From: Limnovirga soli
GTDB taxonomy: Bacteria; Bacteroidota; Bacteroidia; Chitinophagales; Chitinophagaceae
Reading direction: 5' to 3'
Assembly: GCF_013106755.1 (NCBI RefSeq)
Contig: NZ_WHPF01000006.1
Span: 62,001-126,000, forward strand
Length of the DNA stretch: 64,000 nucleotides
Below, piece by piece: positions 34,246 through 41,676 of this stretch; positions within the stretch are counted from its first letter, which is position 1; every line of letters begins with the position of its first letter. The notes below the pieces were generated by a model that searched no databases, had not been told where the DNA came from, and worked only from the letters and a program-made list of their open reading frames with translations. The translations under genes were made by a program, and so were the position numbers.

Positions 34246-36312
34246 ATGGTTACTGTTACTTTACTTAAACAGGCGTACAGCCTGATGACTACTGCCCGCC
34301 AAATGGCTGAGTTATACGACAATAACCGCCCAATTTGTAAATACGTTCATTCTACTTCCAAAGGCCATGAAGCTATACAAATAGCCACGGGTTTACAATT
34401 GCTTCCCTGCGATTATGTTAGCCCCTATTACAGAGATGATAGTATTCTGCTATCAATTGGCTTTTCCCCATATGAGTTGATGTTACAATTACTGGCAAAA
34501 GCGGAAGACCCATTTTCCGGTGGGCGCTCTTATTATTGCCACCCCAGCAGCAGGGCAACAGACAAACCGGGTATTATTCACCAAAGCAGTGCAACCGGTA
34601 TGCAAGCCATTCCTACAACGGGATTGGCTCAGGGCATACAATATTTAGAAACCACTCATTCCAAAAAATTGCAAAAAGGCCCAAATGGAGAAAACCCTGT
34701 AGTAGTTTGCAGCCTTGGCGATAACAGCATGACAGAAGGCGAAGTAAGCGAAGCTTTACAATTTGCTGTTTTGAAACAATTACCCATCATTTACCTGGTA
34801 CAGGATAACCAATGGGGCATCAGTGTTTCTGCCGAAGAAGCCCGCAGCATGAGTGCTTTTGAATTTGCTGATGGGTTTAAAGGACTTCACAAATTACAGG
34901 TTGATGGCAGTGATTTTGCTGCTGCTTATACCACCATGCACGAAGCCATTGATTTTGTTAGAACCAATCGAAAGCCTGTTTTGGTACATGCATCAGTGCC
35001 ATTATTGGGCCACCATACCAGTGGTGTAAGAAAGGAGTTTTATCGCACCAAGGAAGATTTGGAAAAACATGGTTTGCAAGATCCTTTACCAAAACTAAAA
35101 ACGCTTTTATTACAATATGGGTGCACCGAATCTGAGATAGCAGCTTACGATGAGGCGGCCATTACGCTGGCGCAAACCTCTTTTAATAAAGCAATTGCTT
35201 CCCCTGATCCGCTCCCATCAACTGTTATGCAGCATGTATTTGCACCTGCCACCATCACCGAAGAAAAAGGTATCAGACAACCCGAAGGCAAGGAAAAAAT
35301 TATGATGGTGGATGCCGCATTATTTGCTATTGAAGAATTAATGCAGGACAACGATAGCTGTATATTGTACGGACAGGATGTTGGCCGCAGGTTGGGCGGC
35401 GTTTTTAGGGAAGCAGCCACATTAGCTGAAAAATTTGGCGACCACAGGGTTTTTAATACCGCCATACAGGAAGCCTATATTGCCGGCTCCACCGTAGGTT
35501 TATCGGCCCTGGGTTTAAAACCCATTGTAGAAGTTCAGTTTGCCGATTATGTTTACCCGGCATTAAACCAGCTGGTAACAGAAGTATCTAAATCCTGCTA
35601 CTTATCTAATGGCAAATTCCCGGTTAGTATGGTGCTAAGGGTGCCAATTGGCGCTTATGGCGGTGGCGGCCCTTACCATAGCGGCAGTATAGAATCTACC
35701 TTGCTTACATTTAAGGGTATTAAAGTATGTTATCCCTCAAACGCTGCCGATATGAAGGGACTAATGAAAGCTGCTTTTTATGATCCTAACCCGGTTATTA
35801 TGTTAGAGCACAAGGGTTTGTACTGGAGCAAAGTACCCGGTACAGAAGAAGCTAAAACCATTGAGCCCAACCGGGATTATATCATTCCTTTAGGGAAAGG
35901 CCGCATAGCACTAACTGCTGATGAACAACAAGTAAAAGGGGGCAATTCGGCCTGCATTATCACCTATGGCATGGGTGTGTATTGGGCAAAAGCAGCAGCA
36001 GCACAATTTGCAGGGCAAGTTGAAATTATTGATATAAGAACGCTATACCCCCTTGATGAGGATTTGATTTTTGCCACCGTGGAAAAGCACGGCAAATGCC
36101 TTGTTCTAACTGAGGAACAACAAACCCACTCTTTTGCCGAATCGCTGGCACATAGAATTAATTACCATTGTTTTCAAATGTTGGATGCACCTGTTGCAGT
36201 ATTGGGCGCTTTGGACCTGCCGGTGGTGCCCATAAACCTGGCTTTAGAAGCAGCCATGTTACCAACAGCCGATAAAGTAGCCAAACAATTAGCACAACTG
36301 CTTTCCATGTAA
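34246..36312 (+). CDS. Fused E1 alpha-beta 2-oxoacid dehydrogenase (branched-chain type)
   Basis: A 688-residue fusion. The alpha half (about residues 1-330) has the thiamine diphosphate segment SLGDNSMTEGEVSEAL...VQDNQWGIS. The canonical GDG is GDN here. The beta half (about 350-688) starts with LYGQDVGRRLGGVFREA, includes AIQEAYIAGSTVGLSA, and ends with the transketolase C-terminal domain. The fused layout is common for Bacteroidota branched-chain 2-oxoacid (bkd-type) or pyruvate-like E1. No E2 or E3 is adjacent, so they must be elsewhere. It decarboxylates 2-oxoacids. Confidence 0.9.
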   Translation: MVTVTLLKQAYSLMTTARQMAELYDNNRPICKYVHSTSKGHEAIQIATGLQLLPCDYVSPYYRDDSILLSIGFSPYELMLQLLAKAEDPFSGGRSYYCHPSSRATDKPGIIHQSSATGMQAIPTTGLAQGIQYLETTHSKKLQKGPNGENPVVVCSLGDNSMTEGEVSEALQFAVLKQLPIIYLVQDNQWGISVSAEEARSMSAFEFADGFKGLHKLQVDGSDFAAAYTTMHEAIDFVRTNRKPVLVHASVPLLGHHTSGVRKEFYRTKEDLEKHGLQDPLPKLKTLLLQYGCTESEIAAYDEAAITLAQTSFNKAIASPDPLPSTVMQHVFAPATITEEKGIRQPEGKEKIMMVDAALFAIEELMQDNDSCILYGQDVGRRLGGVFREAATLAEKFGDHRVFNTAIQEAYIAGSTVGLSALGLKPIVEVQFADYVYPALNQLVTEVSKSCYLSNGKFPVSMVLRVPIGAYGGGGPYHSGSIESTLLTFKGIKVCYPSNAADMKGLMKAAFYDPNPVIMLEHKGLYWSKVPGTEEAKTIEPNRDYIIPLGKGRIALTADEQQVKGGNSACIITYGMGVYWAKAAAAQFAGQVEIIDIRTLYPLDEDLIFATVEKHGKCLVLTEEQQTHSFAESLAHRINYHCFQMLDAPVAVLGALDLPVVPINLALEAAMLPTADKVAKQLAQLLSM

Positions 36313-36690
36313 AATGGATTTAAAATAATTATTAGACCGGCGCTTGTATTTCATAGCATCGCCGCTAGTGAGGTATTTGCTGTTTCGCCACGCAAATACC
36401 TCACTTGTGCGTTCTGAGTTTATGGCAGCAGGTTAAAATATCTTAGATAATTACATTCATTAAGGCGTAAAATGCAACGAAATTTCCTAATCACCATTTT
36501 TTAGGATAGCTCATTTCCCGTTTTGCAATAGATTACCTCTGCTTTATCCTTTGCGTAGGTAAATAAGTAAGCGGATGCTAATGGTCTGGCAACCAACAGT
36601 GGCGAAGTACTTAAAATGTATTTTACACAACCGATGATTTAACTTCTGTATGCCCCATTTGCGGCAATACCCCTGTTAGATGTTCCGGCT
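36313..36690. other. Gap with long perfect hairpin and possible gene remnant
   Basis: This 378 bp lies between convergent genes. It holds the 14 bp hairpin described below and a repeat-like left end. Further right is a short plus-strand stretch that would read CPICGNTPVRC, without an adequate start. I treat it as unproven. Confidence 0.45.
36355..36432 (-). repeat. Variant intergenic repeat with a hairpin in place of the core
   Basis: On the minus strand the left end CCTGCTGCCATAAACTCAG and GAACGCACAAGTG match the family. The GCGACGC core is replaced by a perfect 14 bp inverted repeat, AGTGAGGTATTTGC (36367-36380) and GCAAATACCTCACT (36392-36405), with an 11 bp loop. It is antisense to the E1 gene that it follows. 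Confidence 0.6.
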
Positions 36691-37404
36691 TTATGATAAT
36701 TCAAAATACTGAACAAATATTCCCAATAATATATGCCAAAATAAATAGTGACCTAGCCTCAATGTCATAGATGCCAAAAAGCCTGATTTCTTATAAAAAT
36801 ATGCCTGTAAACAATTCATTAAAAATCCTGTCAATAAAGAGTAAATAATCAAAATCCACCCTTCGCCAGGTACCTGCTCCAAAGGCTCACGCAATGAAGT
36901 CAACATTATCCCCGTCCATAAAAACGAATTATAAAATTTTCCCTTTGCATACAAATTTCCTATTAGCAGTATTAAGGTTAGAGGAATAAGTCTATAAAAC
37001 ACTTCTATTTCAAAAGCACCTGATGCATACAAAAACAAGGAATAAGGAAATGGTTGAAGAAATGGTGGGAGTGCCGAATAGGGTTCCGGATGCTGTATAA
37101 CTTTGAAAACCAAAATATCAAGTATCCCAAATAAAGCACCGATTAATACAGGAACCGCAAATCTTTGTTTATTTGAAATACTGGAGTCAAAAAAATTTGG
37201 AAGCTTTGCTTTTGTCTGTAAAAATAAAAAAGGGATGCCTAAAAAAAGAATAAGTAAATTTTGAAGATCCCATACCCGTAAGAATGAAAAATCACCCTTT
37301 ATAGAATTACCATAAATTAATCCTATAATGGCAACTAAAATAAATATTGAGTATATAATTAGATTTTCTTTTACTTCTTTTTTAGAATTAAGTCTTATTT
37401 CCAT
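36691..37404 (-). CDS. Integral membrane protein, possibly CPBP-protease-like
   Basis: A 237-residue protein with about seven to eight hydrophobic helices and no signal peptide. AFEIEVFYRLIPL has an E-x3-R resembling motif 1 of CAAX-processing (CPBP) proteases, but the paired Glu is Ile. RLGHYLFWHILLG could stand for the C-terminal His motif, with Trp where Asn is usual. The central His motif is not evident. It may be a degenerate or distant CPBP member. No partner gene is adjacent. Confidence 0.45.
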   Translation of the reverse strand: MEIRLNSKKEVKENLIIYSIFILVAIIGLIYGNSIKGDFSFLRVWDLQNLLILFLGIPFLFLQTKAKLPNFFDSSISNKQRFAVPVLIGALFGILDILVFKVIQHPEPYSALPPFLQPFPYSLFLYASGAFEIEVFYRLIPLTLILLIGNLYAKGKFYNSFLWTGIMLTSLREPLEQVPGEGWILIIYSLLTGFLMNCLQAYFYKKSGFLASMTLRLGHYLFWHILLGIFVQYFELS

Positions 37405-37551
37405 AATTTTTATCCACGAAGTTTGTTAGGTTTTTTGGTGTCTAATTGTTTGCTCTTGCTTGACCGCCAACTCAAATATATACGAAACTAGCAAATAAAT
37501 TCTTCGCCTATTCAATGGTATTAAGTCTACATAACCTACCCAACCATAAAA

Positions 37552-37620
37552 GCTGCATTACTTGTTGCCGTACAAGAGTGCGACGCAAGTAAAGCTGTAT
37601 GTTGGAATATTGCCGGGCTA
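37552..37620 (+). repeat. Intergenic repeat copy, ACAAGAGTGCGACGCAAG core
   Basis: The core is at 37572-37589; the right end TTGCCGGGCTACAAAA lies about 22 bp from the stop of the FGE gene. It is antisense to that gene. Confidence 0.92.
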
Positions 37621-37641
37621 CAAAATTCTATTGCCGTTAGC

Positions 37642-38778
37642 TTAGTTGGCATTTTTTACACACCTAAAGCCGGTATGTTCCATGCCTGTATCGGGACTGC
37701 TTTTCATGCGGCGGGCAACACGGTAACCACTGCAATACCCATCGTTACACAGAAAAGAGCCACCACGCACTACACGTTTGGGAGTGTAGGGTTCATCGGG
37801 GTCGTAGCTTTTTTCGGGGCCTTGTGGGTTTAGTACGCCGTTAACCACGGTTTTATAATAATCGTATTGGTACCAATCGGCACACCACTCCCACACATTG
37901 CCGGCCATATCGTATAAACCAAAGCCATTGGGCTTAAATGATTTTACCGGCGATGCCCCTTGAAAACCATCTCGGCCGGTATTTTTATAGGGGAACTGGC
38001 CTTGCCAGGAATTACATTTTACGGCACCTTTATCTACATTTTCGTTACCCCATTCGTAGATATCGTTTTCCATTCCGCCGCGGGAAGCAAATTCCCATTC
38101 AGCCTCCGTAGGCAGGCGTTTGCCGGCCCATTTGCAATAGGCCATGGCATCGTCCCAGGATATGTGCACCACAGGATAATTGTCTTTACCCTTTATACTG
38201 CTGCCGGGGCCTTGTGGGTGCTTCCAATCGGCACCGGGTTTCCACTCCCACCATTGAGAATAATCCTGCAAACTAACCGGTACCGGTGATTGTTTAAATA
38301 TTAGTGATGCGGCTACCAGTTTATCGTCGGGCGGTTTTGGCGTTCCGGGCGGCACCTGTTTTTTTATTTCTTCCCAATTGGGTTTTATTTCGGCGGTGGT
38401 AACATAATTGGTGGCTTTTACAAAAGCTGCAAACTGGGCATTGGTAACTTCGGTTGCATCCATATAAAAGCCGTTTACAGTAACGCGGTGTTTGGGAAAT
38501 TCATCTTCAGCAGCCTGTTGGTTGTCGCCCCCCATGCTAAATGTTCCACCGGGTATTAATACCATGCCGGTGGTGCCAATGCCGGTATCTGTATTTATTT
38601 TTTGGGTAGTGTCTGTTGTATTGCCAAAGCGAGAAGGCACGCCTGAATGGCAATCTACCCCTGTATCTTTTTTATTGCCTAATGAATCTGCAGTTGTATC
38701 AGTATGCTGGTTTGCATTGTTACAGGCGGCAAGTAAAAGGGTTATTGTAAAGGCAAAAAGCCAATGGTGCTTTGTCAT
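37642..38778 (-). CDS. Formylglycine-generating-enzyme (FGE)-family lipoprotein
   Basis: A 378-residue protein. The first 19 residues are a lipoprotein signal with lipobox LLLAAC. The sulfatase-modifying FGE domain spans about residues 70-378: GGTFSMGGDN, YMDATEVTNAQFAAFV, ISWDDAMAYCKWAGKRLPTE, AGNVWEWCADW. GGSFLCNDGYCSGYRVARR keeps the C-x4-C copper-site cysteines of true formylglycine-generating enzymes, and GFRCVKN closes the fold. It could convert Cys or Ser to formylglycine in exported sulfatases, or belong to the GldK/GldJ-like group. The cysteines favour catalysis. Confidence 0.9.
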   Translation of the reverse strand: MTKHHWLFAFTITLLLAACNNANQHTDTTADSLGNKKDTGVDCHSGVPSRFGNTTDTTQKINTDTGIGTTGMVLIPGGTFSMGGDNQQAAEDEFPKHRVTVNGFYMDATEVTNAQFAAFVKATNYVTTAEIKPNWEEIKKQVPPGTPKPPDDKLVAASLIFKQSPVPVSLQDYSQWWEWKPGADWKHPQGPGSSIKGKDNYPVVHISWDDAMAYCKWAGKRLPTEAEWEFASRGGMENDIYEWGNENVDKGAVKCNSWQGQFPYKNTGRDGFQGASPVKSFKPNGFGLYDMAGNVWEWCADWYQYDYYKTVVNGVLNPQGPEKSYDPDEPYTPKRVVRGGSFLCNDGYCSGYRVARRMKSSPDTGMEHTGFRCVKNAN

Positions 38779-38909
38779 AGATGATGCTTATAGAATCCAA
38801 AAATAATCAGTAATTGTGATGTGCATGCCAGCATAGGTATTAAAATATGCTAATTGGCCTAAATGCATACTATTAATAAAATTTTATATTGCAGTATAAT
38901 GTAAACTGT

Positions 38910-39242
38910 ATGACTATAACCTGGAACGACTTTGAAAAAATTGATATACGCACCGGCACCATTATAAACGTAACTGATTTTGCGAAGGCAAAAAAACCAG
39001 CTTACCAGCTTACCATAGATTTTGGGCCCTTGGGTATTAAAAAATCATCAGCACAAATTACCCACCATTATAGCCAGGCAGCTTTATTAAACAAACAGGT
39101 GGTGGCCATTGTAAATTTTCCGGTAAAACAAATAGCCAATTTTTTTAGCGAATGCCTGGTACTGGGCGTTTACGATACTGATAATAATGTTATTCTGCTG
39201 CAGCCAGACAGTACGGTAGCCAATGGACAGAAAATTGGATAA
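38910..39242 (+). CDS. csaA: CsaA-type tRNA-binding domain protein
   Basis: The ATG of MTITWNDFEKID is used (110 residues), as a longer frame adds an unmatched 7-residue tail. FEKIDIRTGTIINVTDFAKAKKPAYQLTIDFG and the ending GVYDTDNNVILLQPDS match the CsaA/tRNA-binding OB fold. SSAQITHHYS is the usual dimer region. CsaA is a proposed export-linked chaperone and tRNA-binding factor. Confidence 0.93.
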   Translation: MTITWNDFEKIDIRTGTIINVTDFAKAKKPAYQLTIDFGPLGIKKSSAQITHHYSQAALLNKQVVAIVNFPVKQIANFFSECLVLGVYDTDNNVILLQPDSTVANGQKIG

Positions 39243-39353
39243 TCGGCCCTTAAAAAATCTACTCCACTCCTTTTGTAAAGAATAAATAATGCATATCTCC
39301 GTTATGTACTGGTAGTGTTATGCAATAATGAAAAACCCCACAATAGCATAGTT

Positions 39354-40445
39354 ATGAAATATGGCTATCTTTTTTTAGGCATTATGTTGTGTATTAGTTG
39401 CCAAAAAAACAATACACCCACGCCTGATCCTATACCATTGCCCGCGGGCATGTATTTCCCCGCTATTGGCAGCAGCAACTGGCAAACCATAAGTGCTGAT
39501 TCTTTAGGTTGGCATACCGCGGCCTTGCCCGATTTATATAATTACCTGCAACAAAAACATAGCAAGGCATTTATTATACTTAAAAGCGGCAAAATTGTTA
39601 CCGAACAATATTTTGGCAGCTTTACACAGGATAGTCTATGGTATTGGGCATCGGCCGGAAAAACATTAACGGGTTTGCTGGTGGGTATTGCCCAGCAGGA
39701 AGGCTATTTGAACATTAATGAAACTACTAGCAAACACCTTGGTACGGGATGGACCAGCTTACCACCAGCCAAAGAACAACTTATTACCATACGCAACCAG
39801 CTAAACATGACCACCGGCTTAGATGACGGCGTTAGTAATAGCGATTGTACGGACCCGGATTGTTTGCAATACAAAGCCGATGCAGGCAGTCGTTGGGCTT
39901 ATCATAATGCACCTTATACCCTGCTGGGTAAGGTAGTGGCGCAGGCTACGGGCAGCAGTTTTAGTAATTATTTTCAGCAAAAAATAAGGGATAAAATTGG
40001 CATGAATGGTTTTTGGTTAACCGTTGATGGCTACAATAATGTGTATTATAGCAATGCCCGCTGTATGGCACGGTATGGCTTATTGCTTTTAAACAAAGGC
40101 ACATGGAATAACTCCACCGCTGTATTGGCAGATACGGCTTATTTTAACCAGCAGGTAAACAGTTCTCAAACTATTAATCCATCTTACGGGTATTTAACCT
40201 GGTTAAATGGCAAGGCTAAACATATGTTGCCTCAAACCCAATTTCTATTTAATGGCGCTATTATACCCAATGCACCTGCCGATATGTATTGTGCTTTGGG
40301 TAAAAACGATCAAAAAGTGTATGTGGTTCCTTCGCAAGAATTGGTGGTAATAAGAATGGGAGAAAGCGCTGATGAATCGCTTTTTTCTGTTACCGGTTTT
40401 GATAATGAACTTTGGCTACAGTTAAAAAATATTATTGGCTATTAA
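39354..40445 (+). CDS. Serine hydrolase (beta-lactamase class C family) lipoprotein
   Basis: The ATG of MKYGYLFLG is used (363 residues), with a lipoprotein signal ending in LCISC. The penicillin-recognising domain has the nucleophile motif SAGK in YWASAGKTLTG (S-x2-K) and the Tyr motif YHN in WAYHNAPYTLLG. The family includes esterases and peptidases; a beta-lactamase role is not implied. It is probably exported. Repeat copies in inverted orientation follow. Confidence 0.85.
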   Translation: MKYGYLFLGIMLCISCQKNNTPTPDPIPLPAGMYFPAIGSSNWQTISADSLGWHTAALPDLYNYLQQKHSKAFIILKSGKIVTEQYFGSFTQDSLWYWASAGKTLTGLLVGIAQQEGYLNINETTSKHLGTGWTSLPPAKEQLITIRNQLNMTTGLDDGVSNSDCTDPDCLQYKADAGSRWAYHNAPYTLLGKVVAQATGSSFSNYFQQKIRDKIGMNGFWLTVDGYNNVYYSNARCMARYGLLLLNKGTWNNSTAVLADTAYFNQQVNSSQTINPSYGYLTWLNGKAKHMLPQTQFLFNGAIIPNAPADMYCALGKNDQKVYVVPSQELVVIRMGESADESLFSVTGFDNELWLQLKNIIGY

Positions 40446-40464
40446 TGACTGGCCATTTCCGCAT

Positions 40465-40538
40465 CTGCTGCATTAAAATTCCGGCGTACAAGAGTGCGAC
40501 GCAAGTTCAGTTGCCATATTACTCATTTGCCTGGCCAA
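40465..40538 (+). repeat. Intergenic repeat copy, ACAAGAGTGCGACGCAAG core
   Basis: The core is at 40488-40505, with left end TCTGCTGCATT and a right end TTGCCTGGCCAA. It follows the serine hydrolase in the sense orientation. Confidence 0.88.
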
Positions 40539-40568
40539 TAAATGTATTTACTTTAAAGCCATTTTTTG

Positions 40569-40630
40569 TAACCCGGCTGTTGAATTTTTATTGGGCTTTA
40601 CTTGCGTCGCACTCTTGTGCGGTACCGCTA
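40569..40630 (-). repeat. Intergenic repeat copy, ACAAGAGTGCGACGCAAG core
   Basis: The core is at 40601-40618; the minus-strand right end is CAGCCGGGTTACAAAA. It is the inverted partner of the copy at 40465. Confidence 0.88.
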
Positions 40631-40782
40631 TAGGGAGCTTTTAAACCGCCTAAACAAAATTTATTACTTACTTATTAAACCTTGCAATTTGTGCAAAGTC
40701 AGAAATACGAAAAATAGCAATTTACTATAAAATAGCAGCAGGGTTTTAAAACGGGGTATCATTGCATAATAGCGTGGTACCC

Positions 40783-41112
40783 CTATTTTTTAAAGGCAAA
40801 ATATACAGCGCCCATTATAAAGCCAAAGCTAATAAGGTATTTAAGTTGAAATGGTTCTTTCAAATACCATACGGCAAACACACTAAAAATAACCAGCGTT
40901 ATTACTTCCTGCACAATTTTAAGTTGAAACCCATTCATGCCACTGGTATATCCAAGGCGATTGGCAGGTACCATCAGGCAGTATTCAAAAAAGGCTATGC
41001 CCCAACTAATAAGGATGGCTTTCCATATGGGTACAGTGGTATCTTTTAACTGTCCGTACCAGGCAAATGTCATAAAAACATTAGAAACGATTAGTAATGC
41101 AATTGTTTTCAT
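40783..41112 (-). CDS. DUF486/DMT-family membrane protein
   Basis: A 109-residue protein with about four membrane helices, all consistent with a small drug/metabolite-type (DUF486) protein: TIALLIVSNVFMTFAWYGQL, EYCLMVPANRLG and KEPFQLKYLISFGFIMGAVYFAF. The PANR/GLKxxQE block is the DUF486 signature as I know it. Transport function is unproven. Confidence 0.83.
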   Translation of the reverse strand: MKTIALLIVSNVFMTFAWYGQLKDTTVPIWKAILISWGIAFFEYCLMVPANRLGYTSGMNGFQLKIVQEVITLVIFSVFAVWYLKEPFQLKYLISFGFIMGAVYFAFKK

Positions 41113-41163
41113 ACGCTGTAATTAAACATATAAAAATAAAAAGGTATTAGCAGATGGTGATGT

Positions 41164-41601
41164 TTAGTCCTCGTATTTTCTTCTTTTTTGAGGTACATAC
41201 TCTGCCTGGGCCTTTACCGTTTCGGCCGAAGGGTTACTGGTAATTGATACGGCGGCAAAATAAAAAACAACCAATATTAGCAGGGAAAACAGGCTTTCTG
41301 TCCAGGTGATCCAATAGCCCCACCAGCTAAATACCGCAGCTTTTTCAGGTTGTGATGCCTCGTATATAACTGGTATTTTTTGTCCTTCAACATAGCTGCG
41401 GAATATATAATCAGCATTCGCCGAATGTGGGTTTCGGCCATCGCTAAACTGCACAGAAGGTACCAACGCTGCGCTACTACTATCTTTTACAAAATGAATA
41501 GTACCGATAGTTTGCTCACCATCAAAAAAATCGGGCTGTCGTGAAAACAGGATGTACAAACTATAACAGGTAACGTATAATACTATGGCTGACTTAAACA
41601 A
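41164..41601 (-). CDS. DUF3592-like small membrane protein
   Basis: A 145-residue protein. An in-frame stop lies just upstream, so the start must be the TTG at 41601 or later. Two membrane helices flank a beta-rich extracytoplasmic segment with GTIHFVKDSSS, VQFSDGR and GQKIPVIYEASQPEKAAV. This is the DUF3592 arrangement. No function is established. Confidence 0.65.
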   Translation of the reverse strand: MFKSAIVLYVTCYSLYILFSRQPDFFDGEQTIGTIHFVKDSSSAALVPSVQFSDGRNPHSANADYIFRSYVEGQKIPVIYEASQPEKAAVFSWWGYWITWTESLFSLLILVVFYFAAVSITSNPSAETVKAQAEYVPQKRRKYED

Positions 41602-41676
41602 GTGCGTAATTTAAATGGTATAAAAAAAGGATCAGTGCTTACACCCTGACCCTTATATTTCTTCTATGATTTGCAT

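Larger units (their letters stand above)
40446..40782. other. Gap with two inverted repeat copies
   Basis: This 337 bp lies between convergent genes and holds copies at 40465 (plus) and 40569 (minus). The remainder is AT-rich without a gene. The two copies face each other, unlike the pairs at 15 kb and 61 kb. Confidence 0.6.

Noticed and set aside
36600-36775. A plus-strand stretch reading CPICGNTPVRCSGF, like a zinc ribbon
   Set aside because: It has no adequate start codon, overlaps the membrane-protein gene on the other strand and has stops in the neighbouring frames. It could be a gene remnant but cannot be supported.
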